64,000 nt of DNA from Enterovirga aerilata (GCF_013044135.1 NZ_JABEPP010000001.1:868001-932000), one strand, 5' to 3'. Shown: positions 17,054 to 30,633, numbered from the stretch's first letter. Notes: a model not told the origin generated them from the letters alone. Numbers and translations: made by a program.

Positions 17054-17316
17054 CCGGCGCCGCCATCCTCGATGTCGCCCGGGACGGCATCGCCACCTTC
17101 CTCAAGGTCGGCGGCCCGCTCATGCTGGTCGCGCTTGCGGTCGGCCTCGTCGTGTCGCTCGTCCAGGCCCTCACGCAGATCCAGGAGCAGACCCTCGTCT
17201 ACGTGCCGAAGATCGTCGCCGTGTTCGGCGCGATGCTCCTCTGCCTGCCCTTCATGGCGGATGCGCTCGCGTCCTATATGGGCCGGATCGCCGTGCGGAT
17301 CGCCACAGGCGGCTGA
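17050..17316 (+). CDS. fliQ: Flagellar export gate protein FliQ
   Basis: 88 residues with two membrane helices (about residues 18-38 and 52-72) and the family motif ALAVGLVVSLVQALTQIQEQ followed by TLVYVPKIVA. FliQ subunits surround FliP-FliR in the export gate. Overlaps fliE by four bases; 48 bases separate it from fliR. Confidence 0.96.
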   Translation: MTGAAILDVARDGIATFLKVGGPLMLVALAVGLVVSLVQALTQIQEQTLVYVPKIVAVFGAMLLCLPFMADALASYMGRIAVRIATGG

Positions 17317-17364
17317 TCCCCGCCGCCCGTCCGCAGCCAGGTCGCCGGCCCGCCGGGACACGCC

Positions 17365-18123
17365 ATGACCCTCGCGCTCCCGGAACTCGCCACCCTGTTC
17401 ATGCTGACCTTCGCGCGGGTCGGCACGCTTGTCATGCTCCTCCCGGGGACGGGGGAGCGGCTGGTCCCGGGCCGGCTGCGGCTCTCCTTCGCGGTCCTTC
17501 TCACGCTCATCCTGCTGCCCCTCGTGCGCGGCCTGTTCCCGCCCGGCGACGCTCCGGCGGCCGTGATCGGGACGATGATCGGCGAGGTGGCGATCGGGCT
17601 CGCGCTCGGCCTTGCGACCCGGATGGTCGTGGCCGCGCTCCAGACCGCCGGCAACATCGTGGCGCAGGAGCTCGGCCTGTCCTTCGCCATGACGATCGAT
17701 CCGACCCAGGGCGGCGGCCAGGAAGCGGCCATCGGCAACTTCCTGACGCTGCTCGGGGTCACGCTGGTCTTCGCGACCGACCTGCACCATCTCGCGATCG
17801 CGGCGATCGGCAACAGCTATGAGCTGCTGCCCCCCGCCCGGATGCCGGATGCGGGCGACGCGGCCCGGCTGGCGATCGGAGCGGTCGGGCGTGCCTTCAA
17901 GCTCGCCGTCCAGATCTCGGCGCCCTTCATCGCCTTCGCCTTCCTGTTCAATCTCGGGCTCGGGATCCTGTCGCGGCTGATGCCGCAGATGCAGGTCTTC
18001 TTCCTCGCCATGCCGCTCACGATCCTCATGGGCGTCCTGGTCCTGCTCGCCGTGATCGGCGCGATGATGAGCGTCTATCTCGGGCAGCTCGGCAGCTTCC
18101 TGTCCCAGCTGGGGCTCGGCTGA
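17365..18123 (+). CDS. fliR: Flagellar export gate protein FliR
   Basis: 252 residues, very hydrophobic, with the FliR features FARVGTLVMLLPGTGERLVP near the start, GEVAIGLALGLATRMVVAAL, and AGNIVAQELGLSFAMTIDP. FliR completes the FliP5-FliR1 export channel. The stop overlaps flhB start (TGATG). Confidence 0.95.
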   Translation: MTLALPELATLFMLTFARVGTLVMLLPGTGERLVPGRLRLSFAVLLTLILLPLVRGLFPPGDAPAAVIGTMIGEVAIGLALGLATRMVVAALQTAGNIVAQELGLSFAMTIDPTQGGGQEAAIGNFLTLLGVTLVFATDLHHLAIAAIGNSYELLPPARMPDAGDAARLAIGAVGRAFKLAVQISAPFIAFAFLFNLGLGILSRLMPQMQVFFLAMPLTILMGVLVLLAVIGAMMSVYLGQLGSFLSQLGLG

Positions 18124-19190
18124 TGGCCGAGGCCGCCGACCGCGAGGACCGCACAGAGGAGCCGACGCAGAAGCGCCTCGACGACGCGATCCGGCGCGGC
18201 GACGTGGCGAAGAGCCAGGAGGTCTCGACCTTCCTGGCGCTCGGGGCGATGACGCTGGCGCTGCTTCTGGCCGGCGGCTGGTCCGGCCGTGCGCTCACGC
18301 TCGATCTCCGCCATTTCCTGGGGAATGCGCACCTGGTGCCGGACGGTCCGGGCGCGATGCTGGCGGCCGGGCGGCGCGCCCTCCTCGTCGGGCTGCAGGC
18401 GGCGGCGCTGCCGGTCGGCTTCCTGATGGTCGCGGCACTGGCAGCCGGGCTGCTGCAGCACCGCCCGCTCTGGACGGTCGAGCCGCTGAAGCCGAAATTC
18501 GAGCGCCTGTCCCCCGGCGCCGGCTTCAAGCGGATCTTCGGGCTGCAGGCCCTCGGCCGGTTCGGCAAGGGCCTCCTGAAGATCGCCGTGGTCGGCGTCG
18601 TCGCCGGGGTGGCGCTCTGGGGCGAGCGCGAGCGGCTGGAGGCGCTCGTCACGCTGGAGGCGGCGGACCTCGTCCGGGTCATGACGCAGGTCGCCCTGCG
18701 CCTGCTCGGGCTCGCGCTCGCGATCTACGCCGTGATCGCGATCGGGGACTACGTCGTGGCCCGCTTCTCGTGGATGCGCCGCCTGCGCATGTCCAAGCAG
18801 GAGCTGAAGGACGAGCTGAAGGAGCAGGACGGCAATCCGGAGATCAAGGCGAAGCTCCGGCAGATCCGCGCCCAGCGCCTGCGCCGGCGCATGATGGCCG
18901 AGGTGCCCAAGGCGACCGTCGTGGTCGCCAACCCGACTCACTTCGCGGTCGCGCTGCGCTACGAGGCGGGCCAGGCGGCCCCGGTCTGCGTCGCGAAAGG
19001 CGTCGACGAGCTCGCGCTGCGCATCAGGAGCGTTGCCGAAGAGCATCAGGTGCCGGTCGTCGAGAACCCGCCGCTCGCCCGCGCGCTGCACGCCGCCGTC
19101 GAGATCGACGACGAGATACCGGTCGAGCACTACAAGGCGGTCGCGGAGGTGATCGGCTTCGTCTTGCGGCTGAAGCGGCGCGCATCGTAA
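18123..19190 (+). CDS. flhB: Flagellar export switch protein FlhB
   Basis: 355 residues. N-terminal EDRTEEPTQKRLDDAIRRGD is the FlhB hallmark; four membrane helices follow, then the linker MSKQELKDELKEQDGNPEIK and the autocleavage site NPTH at Asn270. FlhB switches export from rod/hook to filament substrates after cleaving itself there. It follows fliR by overlap and precedes cckA by only 30 bases. Confidence 0.96.
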   Translation: MAEAADREDRTEEPTQKRLDDAIRRGDVAKSQEVSTFLALGAMTLALLLAGGWSGRALTLDLRHFLGNAHLVPDGPGAMLAAGRRALLVGLQAAALPVGFLMVAALAAGLLQHRPLWTVEPLKPKFERLSPGAGFKRIFGLQALGRFGKGLLKIAVVGVVAGVALWGERERLEALVTLEAADLVRVMTQVALRLLGLALAIYAVIAIGDYVVARFSWMRRLRMSKQELKDELKEQDGNPEIKAKLRQIRAQRLRRRMMAEVPKATVVVANPTHFAVALRYEAGQAAPVCVAKGVDELALRIRSVAEEHQVPVVENPPLARALHAAVEIDDEIPVEHYKAVAEVIGFVLRLKRRAS

Positions 19191-19220
19191 CGAGGTCTGG
19201 CCGGAGGGCGACGCGGCAGC

Positions 19221-21746
19221 ATGGCCGAGTATACGCAAGTCACGAACGGGTTGGCGATCGATCGGTCCGAACGCCCGGGCTATGTCGGGCTGCTGCTGGC
19301 GCTCGGCGCGGTCTTCGTGGCCGCCTTCGCCGGGCTGAGCTTCGTGTCCAACGAGCAGGCGCAGCCGCTGATCCTCGGTCTTCTCGCCGTACTGGCGATG
19401 ATCGGCGTCTTCTTCGTCTTCGCGGTCGCGATCGGGACGGTGCGCTTCGCCGGCGCCGGCGCCCGCAACGACCTGACCAAGATCCTGGCGGACAGCTCCG
19501 CCGACGGGCTGCTCGTCGTGGAGGAATCCGGCCGCGTCATCTACGCCAACGAGCGCTATCTCCGCCTGTCCGGTGCCGAGAAGGGCGCCGAGGTGAGGAC
19601 GGTGGAGCGCCTCTTCACCGGCGGGCCGGAGATCTCCGAGGCCGTGTACCGCCTGGCGCAGGCGGCGCGGGAGCAGCGGACGGCGACGGAGGAGGTCCGC
19701 CTCAGCCCCGCGCTCGGCGGGGCCCGGGAATTCGGCTGGTACCGCCTGCAGGTCAGGCCGCTGCCCCGTCCCGGCAACAGGGTGGCGACGCTCTGGAGCG
19801 TCGCGGACGTCACGCAGGACCGCGAGCGGCACGAGAACGTCTTCCAGGAGCTCCAGCACGCGATCGACTATCTGGACCATGCGCCGGCGGGGTTCCTGTC
19901 GACCGACCGCTCGGGCGCGATCGTCTACATGAACGCGACCCTGGCCGAATGGCTCGGCCACGACCTCGCCAAGGTCGGTTCGGGCGGGCTCAAGCTGCCC
20001 GACATCATGCCCGACGCGGTCGTGGCCATGCTGATCTCCGCCTCGGGCCCGCCCGGCGAGGCGCGCACCGAGACGCTCGATCTCGACCTGCGGCGCCGGC
20101 AGGGCGGCACGCTCCCGGTCCGGCTCTACCATCGGGTCGCCTTCGGCCCGGACGGCACGGCGGGTCCCTCGCGCACGCTCGTGCTGAACCGCTCGCCGGG
20201 AAGCGGGCTGGAGGAGGGGCAGCGCGCCGCCGAGGTGCGCTTCGCGCGCTTCTTCAATTCCTCGCCGCTGGCGATCGCGACGCTCGATGCCGGGTTCCGG
20301 ATCGTCGGGTCCAATCCCTCCTTCCTGCGCCTTTTCGGCGAGCGCGCCGGCCCGGGGCGGGGGAATGCGGCCTCGGCCCTCGACCTGGTCGCGCCGCCGG
20401 ACCGCGCCCGGCTCGAGGCGGCCCTCGCCGCCGCCGCCTCGGGCGAAAGCCGCGCGCTGGACGTCGCCCTCGCGCGCGAGGGGGGCCGTTCGGCGCGGCT
20501 CTGGATCAGCGCGGTGGCGGACGGCGACGCCGCCGAAGACGAACGCGCGATCCTCTACGCGCTCGACACCACCGAGCAGCGGCTCCTCGAGCAGCAATTC
20601 GCCCAGGCGCAGAAGATGCAGGCGATCGGCCAGCTGGCGGGCGGCGTCGCGCACGATTTCAACAACGTGCTGCAGGCGATCATCGGCTATTCCGACCTGC
20701 TCCTCGCGAGCCACCGGCCGACGGATCCGTCCTTCCAGGACCTCATGCAGATCAAGCAGAACGCGAACCGGGCGGCGAGCCTGGTCCGGCAGCTGCTCGC
20801 CTTCTCCCGCCGCCAGACGCTCCGGCCGGAACTCGTCAAGCTCGGCGAGACGCTGTCCGACCTCTCCCTGCTCCTGAAGAGGCTGCTCGGCGAGCGCGTG
20901 CAGCTCGAGATGCGCCAGGGTCGCGATCTCTGGTTCGTCAAGGCGGACGTGAACCAGCTCGAGCAGGTGATCATCAACCTGGCCGTGAACGCCCGCGACG
21001 CCATGCCGGACGGCGGCACCGTGACGATCGCGACGGAGAACGTGGACGAGGCGGAGGCGCGCCGCCTCGACCTCGCCGGGATGCCCGCGGCGGATTACGT
21101 CCGGATCGAGGTGTCCGATACCGGCACGGGCATCCCGCCCGACATCCTCGACAAGATCTTCGAGCCGTTCTTCACCACCAAGGAGCTCGGCAAGGGGACC
21201 GGCCTCGGCCTCTCGACGGTCTTCGGCATCGTCAAGCAGTCGGGCGGCTTCATCTATGTCGATTCGACGGTCGGCAAGGGCACCACCTTCTCCATCTACC
21301 TGCCGCGCTTCGTTCCCGAGGCGGAGGCGGAGGCCAAGCCCGACCAGAAGGAGGAGAGGCGCGCCGCGGACATGACGGGGCAGGGGACCGTGCTGCTCGT
21401 CGAGGACGAGGATGCGGTCCGCGCCGTCAACGCCCGCGCGCTGTCGGCCCGCGGCTACACCGTCCTGGAGGCGGCCTCGGGCGTCGAGGCGCTGGAGATC
21501 GTGGATGCGCACGAGGGCACGATCGATCTCGTCGTCTCGGACGTGGTGATGCCCGAGATGGACGGGCCGACGCTCCTCGGGGAGCTTCGCAAGCGCCGGC
21601 CGGAGCTCAAGGTGATCTTCGTGTCGGGCTATGCCGAGGACGCCTTCGCCAAGCACCTGCCGGAAGGCGAGAGCTTCTCCTTCCTGGCCAAGCCCTTCAG
21701 CCTGAAGCAGCTCGTCGAAACCGTGAAGGGCGCCGTCCAGCGCTGA
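19221..21746 (+). CDS. cckA: Cell-cycle hybrid histidine kinase CckA
   Basis: 841 residues. Order: two membrane helices (about residues 20-70), PAS domains ([20 protein letters not shown] near 92; [20 protein letters not shown] near 214; a third near 350), the phosphoacceptor helix with His478 in [19 protein letters not shown], an ATPase domain ([28 protein letters not shown]), and a C-terminal receiver domain with Asp774 in [12 protein letters not shown]. This matches CckA, which passes phosphate through ChpT to CtrA and CpdR, and can act as a phosphatase. It lies 30 bases after flhB, so read-through from the CtrA-box promoter at 15844 is likely; the neighbour recA fits a common alphaproteobacterial order. 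Confidence 0.92.
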   Translation: MAEYTQVTNGLAIDRSERPGYVGLLLALGAVFVAAFAGLSFVSNEQAQPLILGLLAVLAMIGVFFVFAVAIGTVRFAGAGARNDLTKILADSSADGLLVVEESGRVIYANERYLRLSGAEKGAEVRTVERLFTGGPEISEAVYRLAQAAREQRTATEEVRLSPALGGAREFGWYRLQVRPLPRPGNRVATLWSVADVTQDRERHENVFQELQHAIDYLDHAPAGFLSTDRSGAIVYMNATLAEWLGHDLAKVGSGGLKLPDIMPDAVVAMLISASGPPGEARTETLDLDLRRRQGGTLPVRLYHRVAFGPDGTAGPSRTLVLNRSPGSGLEEGQRAAEVRFARFFNSSPLAIATLDAGFRIVGSNPSFLRLFGERAGPGRGNAASALDLVAPPDRARLEAALAAAASGESRALDVALAREGGRSARLWISAVADGDAAEDERAILYALDTTEQRLLEQQFAQAQKMQAIGQLAGGVAHDFNNVLQAIIGYSDLLLASHRPTDPSFQDLMQIKQNANRAASLVRQLLAFSRRQTLRPELVKLGETLSDLSLLLKRLLGERVQLEMRQGRDLWFVKADVNQLEQVIINLAVNARDAMPDGGTVTIATENVDEAEARRLDLAGMPAADYVRIEVSDTGTGIPPDILDKIFEPFFTTKELGKGTGLGLSTVFGIVKQSGGFIYVDSTVGKGTTFSIYLPRFVPEAEAEAKPDQKEERRAADMTGQGTVLLVEDEDAVRAVNARALSARGYTVLEAASGVEALEIVDAHEGTIDLVVSDVVMPEMDGPTLLGELRKRRPELKVIFVSGYAEDAFAKHLPEGESFSFLAKPFSLKQLVETVKGAVQR

Positions 21747-21778
21747 GGGCCTGCCGGCGTGACGGAGAGCCCGGCCGC

Positions 21779-21991
21779 CTTTCCCGGCCCTGCGGCCGCC
21801 GGGGATGACGCCGGCGTCTCCACTGTCATTCCCGGCCGGAGGCGCCTGAAGGCGCCGGAGGGGAAGGGAATCCAGGGGCGTCGTCCGCGGTGGGAGGTGT
21901 GCTGGATCCCCTTCCCGGCCCTGCGGGCCGCCGGGGATGACGGTGGAGCCGCCTTTCCCGCCTGCTGCGCAGGCGCGGGGGATGACAGGCG
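21779..21991. repeat. Cluster of four REP-like palindromic units
   Basis: Four imperfect palindromic units in alternating orientation, each built on a core like CCCGGC...GCCGGGGATGAC: about 21782-21808, 21826-21878, 21903-21942 and 21953-21990. Units 2 and 3 also share GGATCCCCTTCCC / GGGAAGGGAATCC flanks. Such REP-type arrays are common between genes in this order. They may terminate cckA transcription. No coding sense. Confidence 0.6.
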
Positions 21992-21992
21992 G

Positions 21993-22021
21993 CTTGACAT
22001 TCATAGGAATATAGTCTAGAT
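21993..22021 (+). promoter_or_regulatory. Rhizobial-type sigma70 promoter candidate
   Basis: CTTGAC (21993-21998), 17 bases, then CTAGAT (22016-22021). The consensus described for rhizobial housekeeping promoters is CTTGAC-N17-CTATAT, so 11 of 12 positions match. No gene begins within 600 bases downstream, so its transcript would be non-coding or a very long recA leader. Confidence 0.5.
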
Positions 22022-22027
22022 CGGCTC

Positions 22028-22240
22028 CGTCCTCTTCGCCGAGGGGCGCTCTCGCGAGGCGTCAACAGAGCGGAAGAGCTTGAATGGGCCGGAATGGGCG
22101 AGAGCCCAGGCCGGCTGACGCGGCGCCTGCGGGCGGGTTTCGCGAACCCGCACTCGGGGAGCCGGACCAGCGCCGCCCTCCGGGTAATACGGCCCGGGCG
22201 CCAGTGCAGCATGGCTAGTGTTCTCTCCTCCGGCAACGGG
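22028..22240 (+). ncRNA. Candidate structured small RNA upstream of recA
   Basis: The stretch after the promoter at 21993 has several stable hairpins but no coding frame with a ribosome site: GCCGG-aat-GGGC-gaga-GCCC-agg-CCGGC (about 22089-22113), GCGGGTT-TCGCG-AACCCGC (about 22133-22151), and an outer pairing GCGGCGC / GCGCCGC (about 22118 with 22172). I cannot match it to RNase P, SRP, tmRNA or a riboswitch. The 3' end is a guess; the hairpin at 22322 could terminate it. Low certainty, based on promoter plus structure only. Confidence 0.25.
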
Positions 22241-22321
22241 CGAGGGGGCGGAAGAGCGGCAGGTCCGGTCCAAAATCGCCGCCCGTGCCGGGAAAACCCG
22301 GACGCGGTGCTTGTCGTCTGG

Positions 22322-22344
22322 ATCCTCGGGTCAAGCCCGAGGAT
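22322..22344. repeat. Dispersed hairpin repeat
   Basis: ATCCTCGGG-TCAAG-CCCGAGGAT, a perfect 9-bp stem with a 5-base loop, followed by GACAGG. It is of the type scattered between genes throughout Hyphomicrobiales genomes. May act as a terminator for anything transcribed from 21993. Confidence 0.5.
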
Positions 22345-22359
22345 GACAGGCGGGCGGGC

Positions 22360-22492
22360 ATCGCGGGGACGCCGAAAGGCTCCTCTAAAAAATTGATCGA
22401 GCGTTTCGGCGTCCCACGCCCCTCGACCAATTCACCCGCTCTTTGAAGTCGCCCGTCCTGACCGACCCCGCCCCGGGGAGGGACGGCGCGTG
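22360..22492 (+). repeat. 133-bp dispersed intergenic repeat, copy 1
   Basis: Identical at 130 of 133 positions to the reverse complement of 63809-63941. The repeat contains an internal inverted repeat (GGGACGCCGAAAGGC ... GCGTTTCGGCGTCCC) around an A-rich loop with AATTGATC. It has no convincing coding frame. Both copies are intergenic. Origin as a small mobile or REP-derived unit is inferred. Confidence 0.85.
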
Positions 22493-22579
22493 GGCGCTTT
22501 CAGGAGAGCGCCCGGAGATGGGCCGCCGCATGGCGCTTCCGGTCTCGAACACCCGCGGGCTCCGACGGGTCCGACCGGG

Positions 22580-22608
22580 CTTGCAGGATGAGAACAAAAC
22601 AGGTACAT
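22580..22608 (+). promoter_or_regulatory. recA promoter candidate
   Basis: CTTGCA (22580-22585), 17 bases, GTACAT (22603-22608): nine of twelve matches to the rhizobial housekeeping consensus. It overlaps the LexA-like box, as expected for a repressed SOS promoter, and lies about 57 bases before the recA ATG. Confidence 0.45.
22592..22606. promoter_or_regulatory. LexA (SOS) box candidate of recA
   Basis: GAAC-AAAACAG-GTAC: the alphaproteobacterial SOS box is GTTC-N7-GTTC (reverse complement GAAC-N7-GAAC), and seven of eight conserved bases fit. It covers the promoter spacer and -10, so LexA binding would block recA transcription. Confidence 0.6.
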
Positions 22609-22664
22609 GTGGCGTACAGCTCGCGTTGAGCTGACGCGCCCAGCCTGCCATAAGGACCCGCCCA

Positions 22665-23750
<1,086 letters not shown>

Positions 23751-23841
23751 CCCGGAGCGTCGCGGCCGGGCTCGTCTGGCGGGCGCCGCCACCGCGCCTC
23801 GCTCGACAAGCTCCTGACCCGTCACTAGAACTCGGGTCTCT

Positions 23842-23861
23842 CGGCCGCCGACCGGCGGCCG
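23842..23861 (+). terminator. Hairpin between recA and alaS
   Basis: CGGCCGCC-GACC-GGCGGCCG, an 8-bp perfect stem 92 bases after the recA stop and 25 before the alaS start. No U-tract. It could weaken read-through from recA or be part of the alaS leader. Confidence 0.3.
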
Positions 23862-23885
23862 CACGCATTTCAGGTTCCGCGCGCG

Positions 23886-26543
<2,658 letters not shown>

Positions 26544-26570
26544 CGGGCAGAGGCGGGCGCGACGGCCTTT

Positions 26571-28247
26571 TCAGCCGAGGCTCGGCAGGTTGAGGCCGTG
26601 CTCTCGGGCGCAGGCGACGGCGTCGTCGTAGCCGGCATCGGCGTGGCGCATGACGCCGGTGGCGGGGTCGTTCCACAGCACGCGCTCGATGCGCATGGCG
26701 GCTTCGGGGGTGCCGTCGCAGACGATCACCATGCCGGAATGCTGCGAGAAGCCCATGCCGACGCCGCCGCCATGGTGCAGCGAGACCCAGGTCGCGCCCG
26801 AGGCGCAGTTGAGGAGCGCGTTCAGCAGCGGCCAGTCCGAGACTGCATCGGAGCCGTCCCGCATCGCCTCCGTCTCGCGGTTGGGCGAGGCGACCGAGCC
26901 CGAATCGAGATGGTCGCGGCCGATCACGACCGGCGCCTTCAGCTCGCCCCTGGCGACCATCTCGTTGAAGGCGAGGCCGAGCCGGTGGCGGTCCCCGAGC
27001 CCGACCCAGCAGATGCGCGCCGGGAGACCCTGGAACTTGATCCGCTCCTTCGCCATGTCGAGCCAGTTGTGGAGATGGCTGGCGCCCGGCATCAGCTCCT
27101 TCACCTTGGCGTCGGTGCGGTAGATGTCCTCCGGATCGCCCGAGAGCGCGCACCAGCGGAACGGCCCGACGCCGCGGCAGAAGAGCGGGCGGATATAGGC
27201 CGGCACGAAGCCCGGGAAGTCGAAGGCGTCGGCCACGCCCTCCTCGAAGGCCATCTGGCGGATGTTGTTGCCGTAATCGACCACCGGCACGCCCATGCGA
27301 TGGAAGTCGAGCATGGCCCGGACATGCTCGGCCATGGAACGCTTGGCAGCCTTCGTGACGCCCGAAGGATCGCGCTCGCGCGCCTCCTCCCATTGCGCGA
27401 CGCTCCAGCCTTTCGGCAGGTAGCCGTTGACCGGGTCATGCGCCGAGGTCTGGTCGGTGACGCAGTCGGGCCTGACGCCGCGCCGGACGAGCTCGGGGAG
27501 GATCTCCGCCGCGTTGCCGAGAAGCGCGACCGAAAGCGGCTTCTTCGCCGCGCAGCTCCGCTCCACGATGGCGAGCGCATCGTCGAGGTCGCGGGCCTGC
27601 ACGTCCACGTAGCCGGTGCGGAGGCGCATCTCGATCCGGCTCGCCTGGCATTCGATGGCGAGGCATGAGGCGCCCGCCATGGTCGCAGCGAGCGGCTGCG
27701 CCCCGCCCATGCCGCCGAGCCCGGCCGTCAGGATCCAGCGGCCGGCGAGGCTGCCGCCGTAATGCCGGCGGCCCATCTCCACGAAGGTCTCGTAGGTGCC
27801 CTGAACGATGCCCTGCGAGCCGATATAGATCCAGGAGCCGGCCGTCATCTGGCCGTACATCATGAGACCCTTGCGATCGAGCTCGTGGAAATGCTCCCAG
27901 GTCGCCCAGTGCGGCACGAGATTCGAGTTCGCGATCAGCACGCGCGGTGCGTCCGCATGGGTGCGGAACACCCCGACCGGCTTGCCGGACTGGACGAGCA
28001 GCGTCTCGTCCGCCTCGAGCCGCTTCAGGGCCGCCACGATCCGGTCGAAGCTCGCCCAGTCGCGCGCCGCCCGCCCGATCCCGCCATAGACGACGAGCTC
28101 GCCCGGCCGCTCCGCCACGTCCGGATCGAGGTTGTTCATCAGCATGCGGAGCGGCGCCTCGGTCAACCAGCTCTTCGCCTCGATCTCCGGGCCGTGCTTC
28201 GCCCGGATCACGCGGGCATTGTCGAGGCGGGGGGGCAGCGTGCTCAT
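26571..28247 (-). CDS. hutU: Urocanate hydratase
   Basis: 558 residues, standard length. Typical stretches: [20 protein letters not shown] near the start, the NAD-binding [33 protein letters not shown] with downstream [20 protein letters not shown] (catalytic Cys), and [16 protein letters not shown]. It converts urocanate to imidazolone propionate, the second step of histidine degradation. The ATG at 28247 overlaps the hutH stop (ATGA), so HutH and HutU are made together. hutI and later genes are not in the window. Confidence 0.97.
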   Translation of the reverse strand: MSTLPPRLDNARVIRAKHGPEIEAKSWLTEAPLRMLMNNLDPDVAERPGELVVYGGIGRAARDWASFDRIVAALKRLEADETLLVQSGKPVGVFRTHADAPRVLIANSNLVPHWATWEHFHELDRKGLMMYGQMTAGSWIYIGSQGIVQGTYETFVEMGRRHYGGSLAGRWILTAGLGGMGGAQPLAATMAGASCLAIECQASRIEMRLRTGYVDVQARDLDDALAIVERSCAAKKPLSVALLGNAAEILPELVRRGVRPDCVTDQTSAHDPVNGYLPKGWSVAQWEEARERDPSGVTKAAKRSMAEHVRAMLDFHRMGVPVVDYGNNIRQMAFEEGVADAFDFPGFVPAYIRPLFCRGVGPFRWCALSGDPEDIYRTDAKVKELMPGASHLHNWLDMAKERIKFQGLPARICWVGLGDRHRLGLAFNEMVARGELKAPVVIGRDHLDSGSVASPNRETEAMRDGSDAVSDWPLLNALLNCASGATWVSLHHGGGVGMGFSQHSGMVIVCDGTPEAAMRIERVLWNDPATGVMRHADAGYDDAVACAREHGLNLPSLG

Positions 28248-29857
28248 GCTAGGCTCTTCGGGGGAACGGCAGGAGAAGGCGGCGGCGGCGCGCTCCGAGG
28301 CTGGAGGCGTTCAGCTTCGGGGAGGTTCGGGTCGTCCACGGCCGGCAATCGACAGGCGACGGCCCTGGCGAGCTCACCGCTGCGGACGAGTTCCGCCGCC
28401 GCCGCGATGTCCGGCGCGAAGAAGCGGTCCTCGACGAGGGGCGGCACGGCTTCGCGCAAGCGTGAGAGCGCCGCCTCGAGCGCCGGGCTCGACGCCAGGG
28501 GGCGGCGGAACTCGCAGCCCTGGGCTGCCGCCAGCAGCTCGATCGCGACGACCTGGGCGGCGTTCTCCGCCATGGGCAGGAGGCGGCGCGCGCCATGCGC
28601 CGCCATGGAGACGTGGTCTTCCTGATTGGCCGAGGTCGGTATGGAATCGACGCTTGCCGGATAGGCGCGCTGCTTGTTCTCCGAGACGAGCGCGGCCGCC
28701 GTCACCTGCGGGATCATGAAGCCGGAATTCAGCCCGGGCCTCGGTGTCAGGAAGGCAGGAAGGCCGGACAGCACCGGATCGACCAGCATTGCGATCCGCC
28801 GCTCGGCGAGCGAGCCGATCTCGCACAAGGCCATGGCGATCATGTCGGCCGCGAAGGCCACCGGCTCGGCATGGAAATTTCCGCCCGAGAGGACCTCGGC
28901 GGTGTCGACGAGGACGAGCGGGTTGTCGGAGACGCCGTTCGCCTCGGTCGCCAGCGTGACCGCCGCCTGGCGCAGGAGGTCGAGGCAGGCGCCCATCACC
29001 TGCGGCTGGCAGCGCAGGCAATAGGGATCCTGGACACGGTCGTCGCCCGTGAGATGCGAGGCGCGGATCTCGCTCCCCCTCATCAGCTCGCGGAGCGCGG
29101 CCGCGATCTCCGCCTGGCCGCGATGGCCGCGGAGCGCCTGGATGCGGGCATCGAAGGGCGTGTCGGAGCCGCGCGCCGCATCGGTCGTGAGCGCGCCGGT
29201 CACGAGCGATGCCTGGAGGACGCCCTCCGCGCGGAACAGGCCCGCGAGCGCGAGCGCGGTCGAGAATTGCGTGCCGTTGAGGAGGGCCAGACCCTCCTTG
29301 GCGCCGAGCCCGAGAGGCGGCAGCCCGAGCGCGGCAAGGCCCGCATCGGCCGGAACGACGGCGCCCTCGCGCCAGAAGGAGCCCGAGCCCATCAGCGCCG
29401 CCACCATATGGGCGAGAGGGGCGAGGTCGCCCGAGGCGCCGACCGATCCCTGGCCCGGGATCACGGGCAGGATGCCCGTCTCGAGGCAGCGCGTGAGATA
29501 GGAGAGGGTGCTCCATCGGATGCCGGAGGCGCCCTGGGCGAGGCTCGCGACCTTGAGCGCCATCATGAGGCGGGTCACGGCCGGATCGATCGGCTCCCCG
29601 ACCCCGGCCGCATGCGACAGGACGATGTTGCGCTGGAGCGTCTCGAGATCGGCGCGATCGATGCGGACGCTCGCGAGCTTCCCGAACCCGGTATTCACGC
29701 CGTAGACGGGATTTCCTTTCCGGACGATCCCGCCGATCACGGCGGCGGAGGCGTCGACCGCCTCCCGGCAGCCCTCGTCGAGCCGCACCTCCGCGCCGAG
29801 ATACACCTCGCGCCAGGCGGAGAGGGGGACCGATCCAGGTCTTAGCGAGACCGGCAT
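28244..29857 (-). CDS. hutH: Histidine ammonia-lyase
   Basis: 537 residues. The Ala-Ser-Gly triad that forms the MIO cofactor is in [17 protein letters not shown] (about residue 144). Also [30 protein letters not shown] and [14 protein letters not shown]. It deaminates histidine to urocanate, first step of the Hut pathway. The C-terminus is about 25 residues longer than usual, with a Pro-rich end ([13 protein letters not shown]) that overlaps the hutU start. GAGGAGA precedes the ATG. A tiny ORF overlaps its start (29842-29982). Confidence 0.96.
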   Translation of the reverse strand: MPVSLRPGSVPLSAWREVYLGAEVRLDEGCREAVDASAAVIGGIVRKGNPVYGVNTGFGKLASVRIDRADLETLQRNIVLSHAAGVGEPIDPAVTRLMMALKVASLAQGASGIRWSTLSYLTRCLETGILPVIPGQGSVGASGDLAPLAHMVAALMGSGSFWREGAVVPADAGLAALGLPPLGLGAKEGLALLNGTQFSTALALAGLFRAEGVLQASLVTGALTTDAARGSDTPFDARIQALRGHRGQAEIAAALRELMRGSEIRASHLTGDDRVQDPYCLRCQPQVMGACLDLLRQAAVTLATEANGVSDNPLVLVDTAEVLSGGNFHAEPVAFAADMIAMALCEIGSLAERRIAMLVDPVLSGLPAFLTPRPGLNSGFMIPQVTAAALVSENKQRAYPASVDSIPTSANQEDHVSMAAHGARRLLPMAENAAQVVAIELLAAAQGCEFRRPLASSPALEAALSRLREAVPPLVEDRFFAPDIAAAAELVRSGELARAVACRLPAVDDPNLPEAERLQPRSAPPPPSPAVPPKSLA

Positions 29858-29982
29858 GGCACGCTCTCCTCGTTGCGCTCGAGAAGGCGCCGAAGGCGGT
29901 CGGACAGGCGCGGATCGTCGGCGTCATTGCGCCGCGACATGCGAAGCGCGCGGCGTCCTGGCTTGGGGAACTCGACGGCCAT
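29842..29982 (-). CDS. Possible 46-residue protein coupled to hutH
   Basis: A short frame, [20 protein letters not shown] followed by [20 protein letters not shown], ending 16 bases inside hutH. Its ATG has an excellent ribosome site (GGGGAGG, 7 bases upstream), and the composition is basic and helical in the second half. I recognise no family. It could be a real small protein or a leader whose translation feeds ribosomes to hutH. The hutH ribosome site lies inside this frame, which favours coupling. Confidence 0.42.
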   Translation of the reverse strand: MAVEFPKPGRRALRMSRRNDADDPRLSDRLRRLLERNEESVPCRSR

Positions 29983-30026
29983 GATCTTGCCTCCCCGAAG
30001 GTGTCCTTCGAGCTCCTGGCGACCGT

Positions 30027-30572
30027 TCAATGCCCCTCGAAGCTCATGAGCGTGCGCACCTCGAGGCCCGCGTCGCGCAGCTTATCCGCTCCCCGGAGCT
30101 CGGGCAGGTCGATCACGAAGCAGGCTGCGATCACCTCCGCCCCGATTTGCCGCAGCAGCTTCACGGCGGCGAGCGCCGTGCCTCCCGTCGCGATCAGGTC
30201 GTCGACCAGGATCACGCGCTCGCCCTTGACGAGCGCGTCGGCATGCATCTCGATCTCGTCCTCGCCGTATTCCAGCAGGTAGGAGACCCGTACGGTCTTG
30301 TGCGGCAGCTTTCCCTTCTTGCGGATCGGCACGAACCCGGCCGAGAGCTGATGGGCCACGGCTCCCCCCAGGATGAAGCCCCGCGCCTCGATGCCGGCGA
30401 CCTTGTCGGCCTTGCCGCCCGCATAGGGATGGACGAGCTCGTCGACCGCGCGGCGGAACGCTCCCGCGTCGCCCAGGAGGGTCGTGATGTCCCGGAACAT
30501 CACCCCGGGCTTCGGATAATCCGGGATGGTGCGGATGGCGTCGCGCAGGTCGCGGGGGAGGAGCTGGTGCAT
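30027..30572 (-). CDS. apt: Adenine phosphoribosyltransferase
   Basis: 181 residues from the ATG at 30572 ([20 protein letters not shown]). Shows [22 protein letters not shown] and the PRPP-binding loop [14 protein letters not shown]. It salvages adenine to AMP using PRPP. mtnP, which releases adenine from methylthioadenosine, lies 258 bases beyond the start on the same strand, so the two enzymes act in sequence: MtnP supplies adenine and Apt recovers it. Confidence 0.96.
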   Translation of the reverse strand: MHQLLPRDLRDAIRTIPDYPKPGVMFRDITTLLGDAGAFRRAVDELVHPYAGGKADKVAGIEARGFILGGAVAHQLSAGFVPIRKKGKLPHKTVRVSYLLEYGEDEIEMHADALVKGERVILVDDLIATGGTALAAVKLLRQIGAEVIAACFVIDLPELRGADKLRDAGLEVRTLMSFEGH

Positions 30573-30633
30573 GGCGGCGCTACGGATGCCAAAGTCATGC
30601 CCCGCGTCAACCCGAGCCGGAGCCATCGCGCCG

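Noticed and set aside
18075-22004. A 1309-codon open frame on the minus strand opposite flhB and cckA
   Set aside because: It is the antisense shadow of GC-rich genes with strong third-position bias; composition is Arg/His/Asp-rich with no domain, and the real genes are unmistakable.
22094-22396. A 100-codon plus-strand frame upstream of recA
   Set aside because: No ribosome site, and its end is the translation of a dispersed hairpin repeat; more likely non-coding.
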